The notes under the pieces are model-generated. The model saw only the letters and a list, made by a program, of their open reading frames with translations, was not told where the DNA came from and did not search any database. A program made the position numbers and the translations under genes. Positions 34,630 through 45,134 of a stretch of 64,000 bases of DNA are shown here, in pieces (the first letter of the stretch is position 1; every line of letters begins with the position of its first letter). The DNA comes from Halicephalobus mephisto (Eukaryota > Nematoda > Chromadorea > Rhabditida > Panagrolaimidae), in NCBI GenBank assembly GCA_009193035.1, contig SWDT01000171.1:62001-126000 (forward strand), read 5' to 3'.

Positions 34630-34745
34630 AACTTAATTATCTAAATTAGAGGCAAACATTACGTTCTGCTCTTGTGGAGTTTTGTAGGCAAGACACCTAA
34701 CTTGTGAATTATTGTTCTCATGGAGAGCTTATTGAAAAATGTGTC
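34630..34745 (+). ncRNA. Spliced-leader-RNA-like sequence B (degenerate)
   Basis: 34630-34651 is a weak leader match ending TTAGAG, with GCAAACATT at the donor position. What follows (GTTCTGCTCTTGTGGAG…TTTTGTAGG) matches the intron-like part of sequence D at 40463. It is therefore related to D even though its leader has drifted. Confidence 0.3.
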
Positions 34746-35017
34746 AATTTGCTCGATTTTAACAATTGTAGAGTCAAGTTTTTGCATGAGAAATTGGATG
34801 ATGTTATAAACTATGCATGGCACTTTGATAACCAAAAATACGACTAAAGTTCCACCAAATTTGTATATCATTGAAACATATTTGACAAATTTATAATAAA
34901 CTTATGACATCAAGCTATACAAGTTCCTCTGATATTGATTTTTCTTATCTAATAATGTAGTATCATTGATTATTCAAGTATTCTGTTGTGAATCATTTTT
35001 ACTTTTATAAATGGAAA

Positions 35018-36091
35018 ATGGACGTGATTTCTTGTCTTCAAAATTTGTGCTTAATTCCTAAACATTCTGATGTTGTTTTCGTTGTCGGAGAGCATGTAAG
35101 TTTCTTCTAACTTTAAAATAAATTTGATGATTTTTTCCAGAACATTCCTGCCCACAAAATAATCCTTGCTTCTAGATCAGAAGTCTTCGAAAAAATGTTT
35201 TATGGTTCTCTAGCTCCCAAAAGTGATGAACCAATCAACATTGATGACCCGAGGATCAGATACTTGGATTTTAAAGCATTTATTGCATTTCTCTACACTG
35301 ATAAAGTGGAAATCGATGGAAATAATGTTTGTGCACTGATGAATCTAGCCAAGATGTATATGATGACGAATTTATTCGAAATGACTGGGGAATTTCTGAT
35401 TAAGAATATGACTGCGGATAATGTTATCAGCGTTGTTCACAGTGCACTCATGTTCGAAAATATTAATGCCATTCAGCGAGGGATTGAGAAAATCATGTCA
35501 TATGATATCATGTACACTCCGAATAAGTTTAACCAATTGGATAATGTGGTTCTGCAAATGATTCTGAAAAACGACGATGGGTGGTCAAATAAGTTGGAAC
35601 AAAATGATATCTTGCTGAACAAACTTCACCCAATAAATAACTATGGACGTCGAAATTCTTCCATGGTCCAAAAAAAATCCAATTCCTATAATGGAAAGAT
35701 CAATATATTGGAAAGAAATATATTTCTGATGGTTTTAGAATGGGGAAAAAACCAGTGTAGACAAAAGAGTCTTCCAGAGTCTCCGGAAAATTTGAAAGAA
35801 ATTTTGAAGGATAACATTCCATTCATTCGATTCCCATTGATTTCTGTTCCTGATCTAATAGACTTTGTTCGTAAGTACCCACCATTATTACAGTAGATAA
35901 GTGATTCTCTTACAGGTCCAACAAATCTTTTAGATGCTGAGGAAATGCTAGATGTCATGACTATTTCTCAAACAATTCAAAATAACAATACTTCTTACAA
36001 TTACTCCGGATATCAGAAGCAACAGGAAGTTGATGAATTTCTGAATAATACTCGATTTTCGATTGTCCAAAGAAAAACTAAATATTACTAA
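35018..36091 (+). CDS. BTB-BACK domain protein
   Basis: Exons 35018-35095, 35141-35870, 35916-36091; introns 45 nt each; 327 residues. The BTB/POZ domain spans about residues 15-115: HSDVVFVVGEH (first strand), IPAHKIILASRSEVFEKMFYG (signature helix), then ALMNLAKMYMMTNL. A BACK-like helical region follows (about 120-280), and VPDLIDFVRP…LDAEEMLDVM closes it, as in BTBD-type proteins. There are no kelch or MATH repeats. Such proteins commonly act as substrate adaptors for CUL3 ubiquitin ligases; the substrate is unknown. Of two nearby ATGs (35011, 35018), only 35018 is in frame. The upstream gap to the minus-strand receptor holds the SL-like pair A/B. Confidence 0.88.
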
Positions 36092-36860
36092 TGAGATCCG
36101 ATCTATTGATTACCGAGAGTACTCGTTATATAATTAACTAGTTAATAAGTAATAAGTAAAAATCTCACTATCAATGAATAGTTACTGTAATTGAAATGGA
36201 TAGAAACCACGATAATTTTATTTTGAATGAGAAATCAGTTGAGTGTTTTTATATAAAAAATAATAAAATTTTGAAAATTTATTAAATCATTCAGAAATAC
36301 AGTATTCTCCGAATAAGCAATGCAAAAATGAGCTCTAAGTTGATGAGTCCCATTGAAGCAAGGACTGAAAATACTAAAATGATCAGAAAATTCTGGAATA
36401 TTTGTTTTCAAACTTGTATTAGTTAAACTTTTCATTTTAAAGATAAAACTGCTTTGATTAGGTTATACTGTAATATGTAAAACTATCTTGAAAAGCATAT
36501 AATCAAAATTTATTTATTGTAAAATAATTATAAAAAAAATTAAATAAAAAAGAGATCCACACTCAAAATTGACAACTTGGAAAAAAGTGAATTTATGATT
36601 GAGGAATAAATAGTTTCAATTTGAAGTTATCAACCAAATTTTCTTTTTTCATAAAAAGTTCATTTTCAACTCTTATTTATGAAATACTAACCTTAAGGTT
36701 TTCTTTGAGAATATTGTACTGTATGTGAAGTCAAAAATGAATTTTTTTATCATAGTGGAAAAAATTGAAAAATACATTTCAAATTGACAGTATCCATTTC
36801 AGAATCCTAAATTCAACCCTTATTCTTTTTCAGTCTAGTTTTCTTATTGTAATTCTCCTG
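36092..36860. other. Intergenic, no feature recognised
   Basis: AT-rich spacer between the 3' ends of convergent genes. No exon or repeat beyond the MITE that begins at 36861. Confidence 0.5.
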
Positions 36861-37023
36861 TATACAAAGAAACGTAACTTTTGGCACAATAATAACAGAT
36901 ATCATCATTTTTGTTTGCAATTTTTGTCATTAATGTCAAATATTCGTGGAAAATGTGATAATTGTGTTTATTTTTGTCACATTTTACAATCGTTACGAAG
37001 CCAAACGTTGGGTTTTTATGTAT
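36861..37023. mobile_element. MITE copy e
   Basis: Left end TATACAAAGAAACGTAACTT and right end complement (CCAAACGTTGGGTTTTTATG) match the MITE family. It ends three or four bases beyond the stop codon of the P-loop gene on the minus strand, so its insertion defines that gene's 3' UTR. Confidence 0.7.
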
Positions 37024-37026
37024 GGA

Positions 37027-39456
37027 TCATTGCTGATTTTCAACATAGTGGACAACGTTCTTTAATTTCAAAATTTTTTCAACAATTTCGAGGTCGTATC
37101 TCTCGATTATTGGGATTATTTTGTCTACATCGGTAAAGAACTCTTCTTTTGTTACATTATCCACAAGAGATTGATATGGAGGATATACGAGAGAATGTTT
37201 CATGATCATGAACTTTAACTTCTCTATTCCGGTAGAAAGCTGTTCTTCATCCACGTCAAATACTTCATAAATGACTTGTGAAAATGATGACATTAATGTA
37301 TCAATGTTGAGGATGATTTCCTGTTTTATCGGTTGAATGGACTTAATATGCATGAGGAAGTCTCCAATTTGAAAGGCAGTCTTATCCCAGCAGTTCTCAA
37401 ATTCTTTTTCTGGACGATTGTTGTACATGACGTCGTTCTCCATCGAGAGGAGGTATTTGAAAGATTCTGAATCTACATGATACATGTTTTTGTCATGAAG
37501 CTCGTAAGTGGCTTTATGGATGTCTTTAAGCTTTCTCTGGAACTCCATAAGAGGGCTCAGAGAATCCCCGATTTCGAAATTAGTTCCTTTTGAGTAAGTA
37601 AAGAGGAAGAACACATTCTTGAGGGCTGATTTTGGAAAGATGGAAAGAATTCGTCGAATACTTTTTTCAAATTTCCTTCTCAAAGTAGTTTCGTTAGATT
37701 TGAGAACAAGGCAGATAGCATGGATTTCTCTTTGTTTATGGACACATTCCTTGATTATCTGCAGGTTTATCAAATCCTGTCCATTCCCTCTAGAGTTAGA
37801 GAGGCCAGGGGTGTCGATAACTCTGATGGTGTTTCCCAAGAAGGGGAATTGATAAATTTTGGGCCTCTGAGTGACTGAGTGCCCGACATTGTTAAAATTC
37901 TCATTCTTTTCTGGGTCTCCAACCCTTACTACTGTTTCTTCGATCTGACCATCCACCAATTTCCTCACATTAAACTGTAAGGGAACACTAACCTGCATTT
38001 GATTCTCCTTAGCCTCTTGGAAGGTCATCCAATTCAAATAGTTTCCCATGCCACTGATCAAAGTCGATTTCCCAACTCCTGTCTCTCCAAGGAAAATGAC
38101 AGTGAATTCTTGGGATGGATGTTCTTGTAAAGTTCCTCCTTCTGAGCAATACATTTCTCTGATTGTCCTCCCAAGCTGAGGCATAATGAAAACCCGATTA
38201 AGGATATCAGTGACATCCTTGTCTTTGATTTCTATTGTATCGGGTTGATTACAGGAAAGTATTTCAAATATGTTAATCATCAATTCGTGTTTTTTAATGG
38301 CTTTTTTGAGATTATCAATTAGATTGTAATTTGTATTGTCATTCGTCTCCTCTAATCTAATTTCACGACTAACTTTTCCCTCAAATAATTCGTTGTAAAG
38401 CACGACGGCATTTTGCTGGATATAGCAATATGCAACTTGGAAAGCATCAAACATTACTTTCTTGACTGTTCCTTCTGTTCTGAAGTAATCTGTAAGCCAG
38501 GTTTTGGTTTGACGTTTACTCAATGAGTTCCTTTCTAAAGTGCTTATTATATGCTCAAAATCCTCAGCGAGTACATTCAAAATACATAAAATCGCAATTC
38601 TTGCATTGTTGATGGTCACGAAACTGGAAGTTGGTTGGGCTATCGATTGACAAGTTCTTTCTAATTACCTTAACGTGTTTTCTCGAGATATTATCCATAG
38701 CTCTTCAAAATCATTTAGTTTTCTTGCTTCATGTTCTCGGTATTCAGAATTCGTGTAATATCCCACTTGATATTTAAATGAGATATTGTCGACGCAAAAC
38801 ATAGTTTTCATGTTCAGTTTAATATCCAAGTTTTGAATGACATTGAGGTCATTAATGAAATGAGTCAGACAAACCATAGTCATTCCAGGGGTAAAACCCG
38901 ATGCTTTACTATATGTAAAAACAAAGAAAATATTTTCGATAACCTTTTTAGGGATCATAACAAATAATTCTCTCAATCCAAAGTGAAAGCCGAAGTTTAT
39001 ACCATTCTCTGTCGCCTTCATCATTATCCATACAGCGTGAATCTCATGAAATTCTTTAATTTTAGCAATAACTGCTCTAATATTTTCTTTATATGTATTA
39101 TAATCCCATAAATAATTCGTATCAGGCACGTCGATAATATTATATCGGACACTATTTTGAACGATGGAATGAATCTTAGGGGTGCGAGTACTGGATTCGG
39201 TTGCTGAGAAACTTTCATTAGCTATATCATCTGCGTTTTGCCCCAGCATTTCAATTTCTAGACTTCGAAAACTTCTATTGGACAATCTTAAAGAAAATTT
39301 TACCGGAATGGGACAAATAGGTTCTGATTCAATAGCCTCAGTTAAAGTATTGTAGGCCAAATAGTTAGCAATACTGTTGATGTACGTTGATTTGCCTACC
39401 CCAGATTCTCCAAGAATCAGGATATTGAATTCGTTTTTATCCGATTGAGTAGACAT
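37027..39456 (-). CDS. Protein with two tandem P-loop GTPase domains (AIG1/GIMAP-like)
   Basis: Exons 39456-38669 and 38623-37027, intron 45 nt, 794 residues. G domain 1 starts at once: ILGESGVGKST (about residue 15). It then has a switch-2 region in which the usual DTPG reads DVPD, and FFVFTYSKA at the G4 position. G domain 2 (about residues 440-680) has FLGETGVGKSTLI, intact VIDTPGLSNSRG and FFLFTYSKG. Both lack a clear NKxD and share TYSK, as paralogous halves would. Between them lies a helical region of about 150 residues; the C-terminal part is helical. Domain 1 may bind but not hydrolyse GTP because of the altered G3. Membership of the AIG1/septin-like class is inferred. The two halves could be mistaken for separate genes, but a GT..TTCCAG intron joins them in phase. 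Confidence 0.82.
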
Positions 39457-40019
39457 TGGACTATTATTAGGATTGTCCAGGGATTTTGCAGTTGTAATTC
39501 ACGTTCTTTTAATAATCGTAAGTTCAGAAAACATTCACAATAATTTCCAAAATATTTAATGCTGAATATTTACCAAATAACCACTTACTGTTCTTCAAGG
39601 TGAAGTTCAATCAATAATAGATAGAAAGAATGGGTTGTTATCTATTTTCGACAGAGCTAAATGATCATGGTTAGTGAATCTATATAAAGCCATGAAATCA
39701 ATCTAATCAATTATTGGGAAAGTTATTGGGGGATCTCTGTATCGTTATTGATTAGATGTAAAATCAGCGAATTCTGGTTGGTAGATTTTGAGATTTTAAA
39801 TGAACCTACATGATGGGCTAGGAAAGTGAATAGTATTCTGAGATATTTCCATTGATATGAATAGTTGGATTAACATTAAGATTGTTCATTGTTAAGAGAA
39901 AATAAATAAACATCTAAAATACGAACAGATTTTCTTCATTAGTCAATAATTAAGGTTGGAGCAAGTTTCAACAATATTCAAAATATAAATTTAGAAGATA
40001 ATGTACAGGAATATTTTGC

Positions 40020-40125
40020 ATAACAGGCCCTCCAGTTGGATGACATTCCAAAATTTAACTTTCCTCATCACAAGATTGTTCAAGAGCGGAAGTCGATGTT
40101 TACTTCAAACTCGGGTAATTAAACC
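40020..40125 (-). ncRNA. Candidate spliced-leader RNA gene C
   Basis: Minus-strand 40125-40104 begins GGTTTAATTACCCGAG and matches the SL1 leader at 20 of 22 bases. It is followed at once by GTAAACATCGA, the donor and intron start of SL RNAs. AAATTTTGGAATG (40056-40044) is an Sm-binding-site match at about nt 70, as in SL1 RNA, followed by a potential 3' hairpin (CCAACTGGAGGG region). CTTCC and GGAAAG could pair before it. About 106 nt in all. Head-to-head with D. Confidence 0.55.
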
Positions 40126-40440
40126 AAGGAGGAAGTCTTAATTTAGAACTTTATGAAAAGTACAAAATGTTCATAAAATCAGTGTTAGATGTGTGGAACA
40201 TTGGAATAAAAAATAACGAGAAAGATAAAGAGCGAAAGAATCGTAAAAAGGAAAAGTGATATAACTGATTTGTCTGTTATTTAAAAAATACATTGTCCGT
40301 TCTTTTGAACGAACACCTGTGTTTATTATTCTGTCGCTCTTTATATTATCATCTTTCACTTCAAAATCGTCGGACTGTCAGTATTCATGTAACATGAGAT
40401 TCATTCATTTGACATACTTACAAATTAAAAGTTCATATTT

Positions 40441-40555
40441 GGTTTTATTATCCACATGTGAGGTAAACGTTGAATTCTGCTCTTGAGAACTCTTGCAGTA
40501 AGATGTTTGAATTTTGGAATGCTTTCTGAATTGAAAGTTTTTTCATTCCCTGAAT
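40441..40555 (+). ncRNA. Candidate spliced-leader RNA gene D
   Basis: 40441-40462 begins GGTTTTATTATCCAC and ends GTGAG, a 22-nt leader-like segment with about 17 matches to SL1. GTAAACGTTGAA follows at the donor. CTGCTCTTGAGAACTCTTGCAG can fold (CTGC/GCAG). GAATTTTGGAATG (40509-40521) is Sm-like, and GGAATGCTTTC pairs with GAAAG…CATTCC just after. The element order is that of an SL RNA. The leader sequence is not a known SL1 or SL2. Confidence 0.5.
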
Positions 40556-41200
40556 ATCATGTGTTTTTTGTTATTGAAACAAGTGTTCCATGAAAGTATT
40601 TCAACTCTGATATCTTTCGTCATTTTACTACAAAGAATTATACAATTTGAATAGAATGTTATTTGTCATAATTATACTAAAATTGATAAGGATATCAAAG
40701 CTGTAAAATTCTCTATGAAGCTTTTTAAAAGAAATTTCAATAAAGACGTAGGCCAAAGCCACGCAACACTAATAAATAATAAAACTTTCCGATAGGTAGT
40801 ATTAAATCTTTTAAACAAAATAAACAATTACACTTTACAATACAAAAACAATAACAACATATTTGTATTTTATATCGTTTCATCTTGCATTCACCTGTGT
40901 CGATTACTGATTTCTGTGACGAAACTGAGAGCACTTCATTGTCGAGTTCTGGAGAATCCATGGTAAATCATAGTTGAATACAAATTTTATTGTTTCATTA
41001 TTTTTTTTCACACACAATGGGTAAATTTTTGTATAAAATAGGTTCTTAAATTGCAATATACTGTCAAAATTATGACATCAATGGTGTTCTATAGAATTAT
41101 ATAATTGTATTCGTATAAGCAATTACAAATACAAACCAAAGTACAAATTGTCATTCTAATAGCTTCACTAGCTTTCATTTACTTTCGAAGAGCACATAGA

Positions 41201-42336
41201 ATGTTTAACGAATCTCACATTCCCTTTGAAAGTCTCTATCATCCAAAATTGATTGCTTTCTACAAAGTATTCTGGGACGTCTCTCTCGTCTATACTACGA
41301 TATGCTTCGGCTCGATGCTATTCTTGATTATTAAGAAGTCAGGCAGCGATATGGGAGTCTACAAGTGGTACTTGGTACATCAACTGTTTTGGAGCTTTGT
41401 TTTTGAATTGCATTTGTCTATATGGAAGCCCGTTACTCTTTGGCCATTCTTTATGGCTTACAGTGTCGGTTGGTGGAGTACAGTAACTGGTGAGTTCAGA
41501 ACAAAGAAACAAAAATCGAAGAAGATTCAGGTGATACGGCTTATCTGCCACTGGTGATCCAAAACTCGATAATTGCCGGAATGGGGTTATCAATATACAT
41601 TTCGGCTTTTCACAGATACATCCAGGTGGCCCCGTTCTCTTGGTTCTACCGAGTGATGTATTGCAATCTCTGGATCAGATTTGGAATCTACATCTTGATC
41701 TTTATCACTTTACAATGCATAATAGCGCTTCCGATGTACTTGATGAAGGTTCCGAAAAAAACTCTGAGGGAAATAGTTCTTCGTTCGGCCCCTCAACTGG
41801 AGTTCTTCTTCAATAACGAGCCATCGTTGGCCGGATACGACAGGACCACCAACAACACTGTTACTTTCTTCATCTACGGCCTAGTACTGATCCTAGGTAT
41901 TGTCTCGTTATCAATCGTTCTTCTATCTCTGAACTACATCCGAATGGTGAAGAAGAACAGGAATCTTCTGTCATTTAGTACTTTGAAACTCCAGGTTAAT
42001 TAGTTTAATTAGTTAATAATCAAGTACTGTTTTTAGAGAATGTTGTTCAAAACTTTTTTTGCTCAAGTTTTCCTTGCGTCAGCGCTGTTGATATTACCGA
42101 TAACCTTAGCACTCATGTTCAGTCTGCTGGGTTATCAATGGGCGGGCAGCTTTTCCTTGTTCGCCATCATGGTCACGGCGAGTCATACCGTCCTTGAGTA
42201 CGTCAGCATCATCTACTACATTCGTCCATACCGAACTTTCGTCAAAAAAGTTGTTTTTCAAGTTCTCAAAAAACATACGGAGAATCCAATGTTTACTGTT
42301 GCTCCGAATACAGTAGGTATGCCAACAACTAACTGA
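41201..42336 (+). CDS. Seven-transmembrane chemoreceptor (Srh/Sri type)
   Basis: Exons 41201-41489, 41531-41994, 42037-42336; introns 41 and 42 nt; 350 residues. Family marks: ELHLSIWKPVTLWPFFMAYSVG (cytoplasmic end of helix 3 with the (K/R)PV-x-L-x-P motif), AFHRYIQV, and a C-terminal SxxHTVLEYVSIIYYIRPYR, where nematode Srh proteins have an S-x-H…PYR motif. Hydrophobic segments number seven. The frame is open upstream of 41201 but without an ATG before an in-frame stop at 41102-41104, so ATG 41201 is used. Ligands unknown. Transcribed away from the P-loop gene; the SL-like pair C/D lies between them. Confidence 0.87.
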
Positions 42337-44120
42337 CATAGACAAAAATTAAGTTTCTTTAAATAAACAAGTCTACATTTGCCTAATAAACATGCTCCAA
42401 AGATCAGAGTTCACGGAAAGTAAAAACCATCTTATTTGGAAATATGAACACAGGTATTTTATAATCATGCTTACCTAAGTGTAATGAGTTCTTTTCGATT
42501 GGACTCACTTATTCGTGGAATCTAAAACTAACATGTGATTGTAACTGAGCGTATTCAACTGGTAACTCCTTTCTTTTCTCTTTTCAGTTTTTCGCCAAAA
42601 TATATAAATATTGATTGGTTTATTTTCTTATTTAATAAACACAACAACTAGTCAACACACTTAACATAACATTAGAATAGTTTTACCACTATATAGCAAT
42701 CCAATACCACACAATCTGACTTTTTCATATATCCACAACCTCCATATTATTTCCTGATTTAGTCTTTCTCCTATTATTTGAGCTAAAATTTCATTTAAGA
42801 AGTTTTAAACTTAAAAACGCTCACTATGCATAAATTCTTTGCTTCCGTTAAAGACTCATACAGGAGTTTAGTCCTGAATGACTTTTCATGAAAGGTTAAA
42901 TCGTATCTATCGAAAATAAGTTCCGAAAATAGTTTTACAATAACAAACACTGCAAAAATGAAAACCAATCTGCAATTTTTCTATGATGTTTTCCCCAAGA
43001 AATTGATGACTGTTTCTCATGAAATAATTTCCTAGGGAATTACTGTAAATCTAAAACAATATACTACAGTAATTTATATATGAATCACTTCTCTCTTTTA
43101 ATGAATCTTTGAATAAGTTCTACCCAACCTTTGAACTTTCTGTTGCAACAAAATTTGGCGAGTCAATTGTAATATTTCTTGAATGTATTTTTTCTGGAAT
43201 TATCAATAAAAGTAACAACAAACGATCCACAAGCTCTTGACGGCATAAAGGTTTGGAAGTTGAAAATCAGAACAAAATAAATCAATAAATACTTACTGCA
43301 ATCACATCAATGACCTCTACTTTTTCTAATTATACTTATTAACTCATTATGAGCATGTGCCAGATCAGAAATCTCTATTCCCAATTTCCTGATCCAGACA
43401 ACTTATGCGAGCTTCGAAATAGCTGGATTCAAATACATTAATTCTATTTTTTAGTTTTCGAAGATAGCCAATATGATGAGTTAAGTTAATATGAAAATTT
43501 TAATAAATAAATTTAAAAAACGTTGTTATATATTTGTTTCAGAATTAACATTATTCTTGATTTTCTAATTCAAATCGTTGGAATAGATAAAAGAATTTAA
43601 TCCTGACGTTGCTGCAGTAAAGCGGGTGTTACAATCTGTGGTGGAACGGCATTCTGCAACTCCGTAATCAGGCGGAAAACTATAGGGTCCTACTGTGGTT
43701 GCGACATCAAAATGTTAGGATAGAAAGCTAGACTAGAAAGAGAGGACCTGAAACAGTGGGTTGAATATCAAGGAATATTGTATGTTATAAGTGAAATTCC
43801 CCAATTGTCTTTTGTGAGAGAGATATAATTATTATTTGTCTTGTTGTCCTAAGAAAGATTATTATTATATTTGTACTTCTATTCTAACAGTATCAAAGAT
43901 CAACCGATATACACCATTCAATTCACAATTCCTTTAAATACTCATTAATGATTCTTTTCCATCTATTCACAATAGATTTTATTTTTTGCCTCAGAAAACT
44001 AATCAGAACTTTTATGAACTGTATTATTGATGAATATAAAAAAGTAACCACGTTTACTCAAATGTCTTTGATATGTTGACCATTATTCAATGTTTAAAAA
44101 ATGATATGATTAAGTGGTGT
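42337..44120. other. Intergenic DNA
   Basis: Mostly AT-rich. 43600-43720 is more GC-rich, and on the minus strand it has a 49-codon open stretch (PPDYGVAECRSTTDCNTRF) that could be a stray exon, but no neighbouring exon joins it. The right end (43950-44080) matches 32255-32400. Confidence 0.4.
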
Positions 44121-44545
44121 TTACTCTGGATGAAATGGAGAACAAAATTGGAACTTTTAACTACAAGGCGAAAACCATTCGTTTCAACTTTTTCCTGTAA
44201 GCAGTAACAAACAAAATAACACTGATGGCGTTTCTGACGGGGATCCATGAATAAAGAATCTCGGAAATGAAACTTGTAAAGACAAGATCTAAATCAGTTA
44301 GTGAGCTGAGGATAAAGAAACGATTGTCTGGGCTAAGACTGTCCGATTCAGATCTGTTTGGGCTTTTCTAGAAGCAGTAGACAATATGTGATTATGGTAT
44401 TTGAGGTGATTAAGTATCTTAATTTTACAGATAGTCATGATGCTGTAAGAGACGATGGTGATGGAGAAACAATATCAGAAGTAGTCAATAAAAGATTCCG
44501 AAGCTTTGTTCATCATTTCTTCATCAGATTTTCCATCGTTTGTTA
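44121..44545 (-). pseudogene. Decayed chemoreceptor, relative of the gene at 32986-34156
   Basis: The minus strand aligns with the C-terminal part of the Srd-like receptor: YSIMTICKIKI (versus YSIIIICNIKI), TDLNRTVLAQ (versus KDLNRIMLAQ) and the MAFLTGIH-type tail region. It carries an in-frame TGA near 44477, a deletion of roughly 30 bp near 44300 and further stops. At the place where the working gene has its 187-nt intron (after KTASVCLA) the pseudogene runs on from NKAS to ESF without an intron-sized insert. Confidence 0.8.
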
Positions 44546-45134
44546 AACTCAAATAAGTTGTTTATAGAAGAATACTTCTCTCTTTTGATCCATTACATTT
44601 AAAGCAAAAAGGAGACACGCCATTTTATAATCTCTCAATCGGTAGATAAAATAAAAAATCCCCTTTTCTTGAGGGGAGCACAATTATTTTCATAATTCTT
44701 TTTTCAGATTAATTCCATATTTTATAAAAGACTGAAACGCGTCACTAAACTTTTATAAATAAATTTATTTTTCGATGCTTCCAAGAGCTAAAAGTCTAAC
44801 GAGACTAATATAAATAAATCATTGTCTTACTGTATGAAGATATTTGACAAAAATTTTCTTTTTTTTCTTTAGCTGCCTCAAAATTCTTAACAAAAGTTTA
44901 CATTGTTGAAACTTGTTCCATAGTTTTTCTTCCCTAAATATTAAAAATTAATAAGGGTAACAATTAGTTACCAAGTTGCAAAAATTGGGAAGTGAATTTT
45001 AATGCTAGGAAACAAAAAAAATATACTACAAAATTACTGACGTACGGGAAAATCTTTAAAAAACATTTTACAGTTGTTTCGTGAAATCCACAAAGCCAAA
45101 GATTCTCTATTCTGTATCTAAGCAAAGCTTAAGT
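44546..45134. other. Intergenic, upstream of the EGF/degenerin channel
   Basis: AT-rich. No TATA box that I trust and no repeat recognised. Confidence 0.4.

Noticed and set aside
38619..38665. Two separate GTPase genes 46 bp apart
   Set aside because: A 45-nt GT..AG intron joins the frames in phase and restores an uninterrupted product, so one gene is simpler.
40737..40961. 74-codon Cys-rich frame on the minus strand
   Set aside because: No signal peptide, acceptor or partner exon; composition fits chance in AT-rich DNA.
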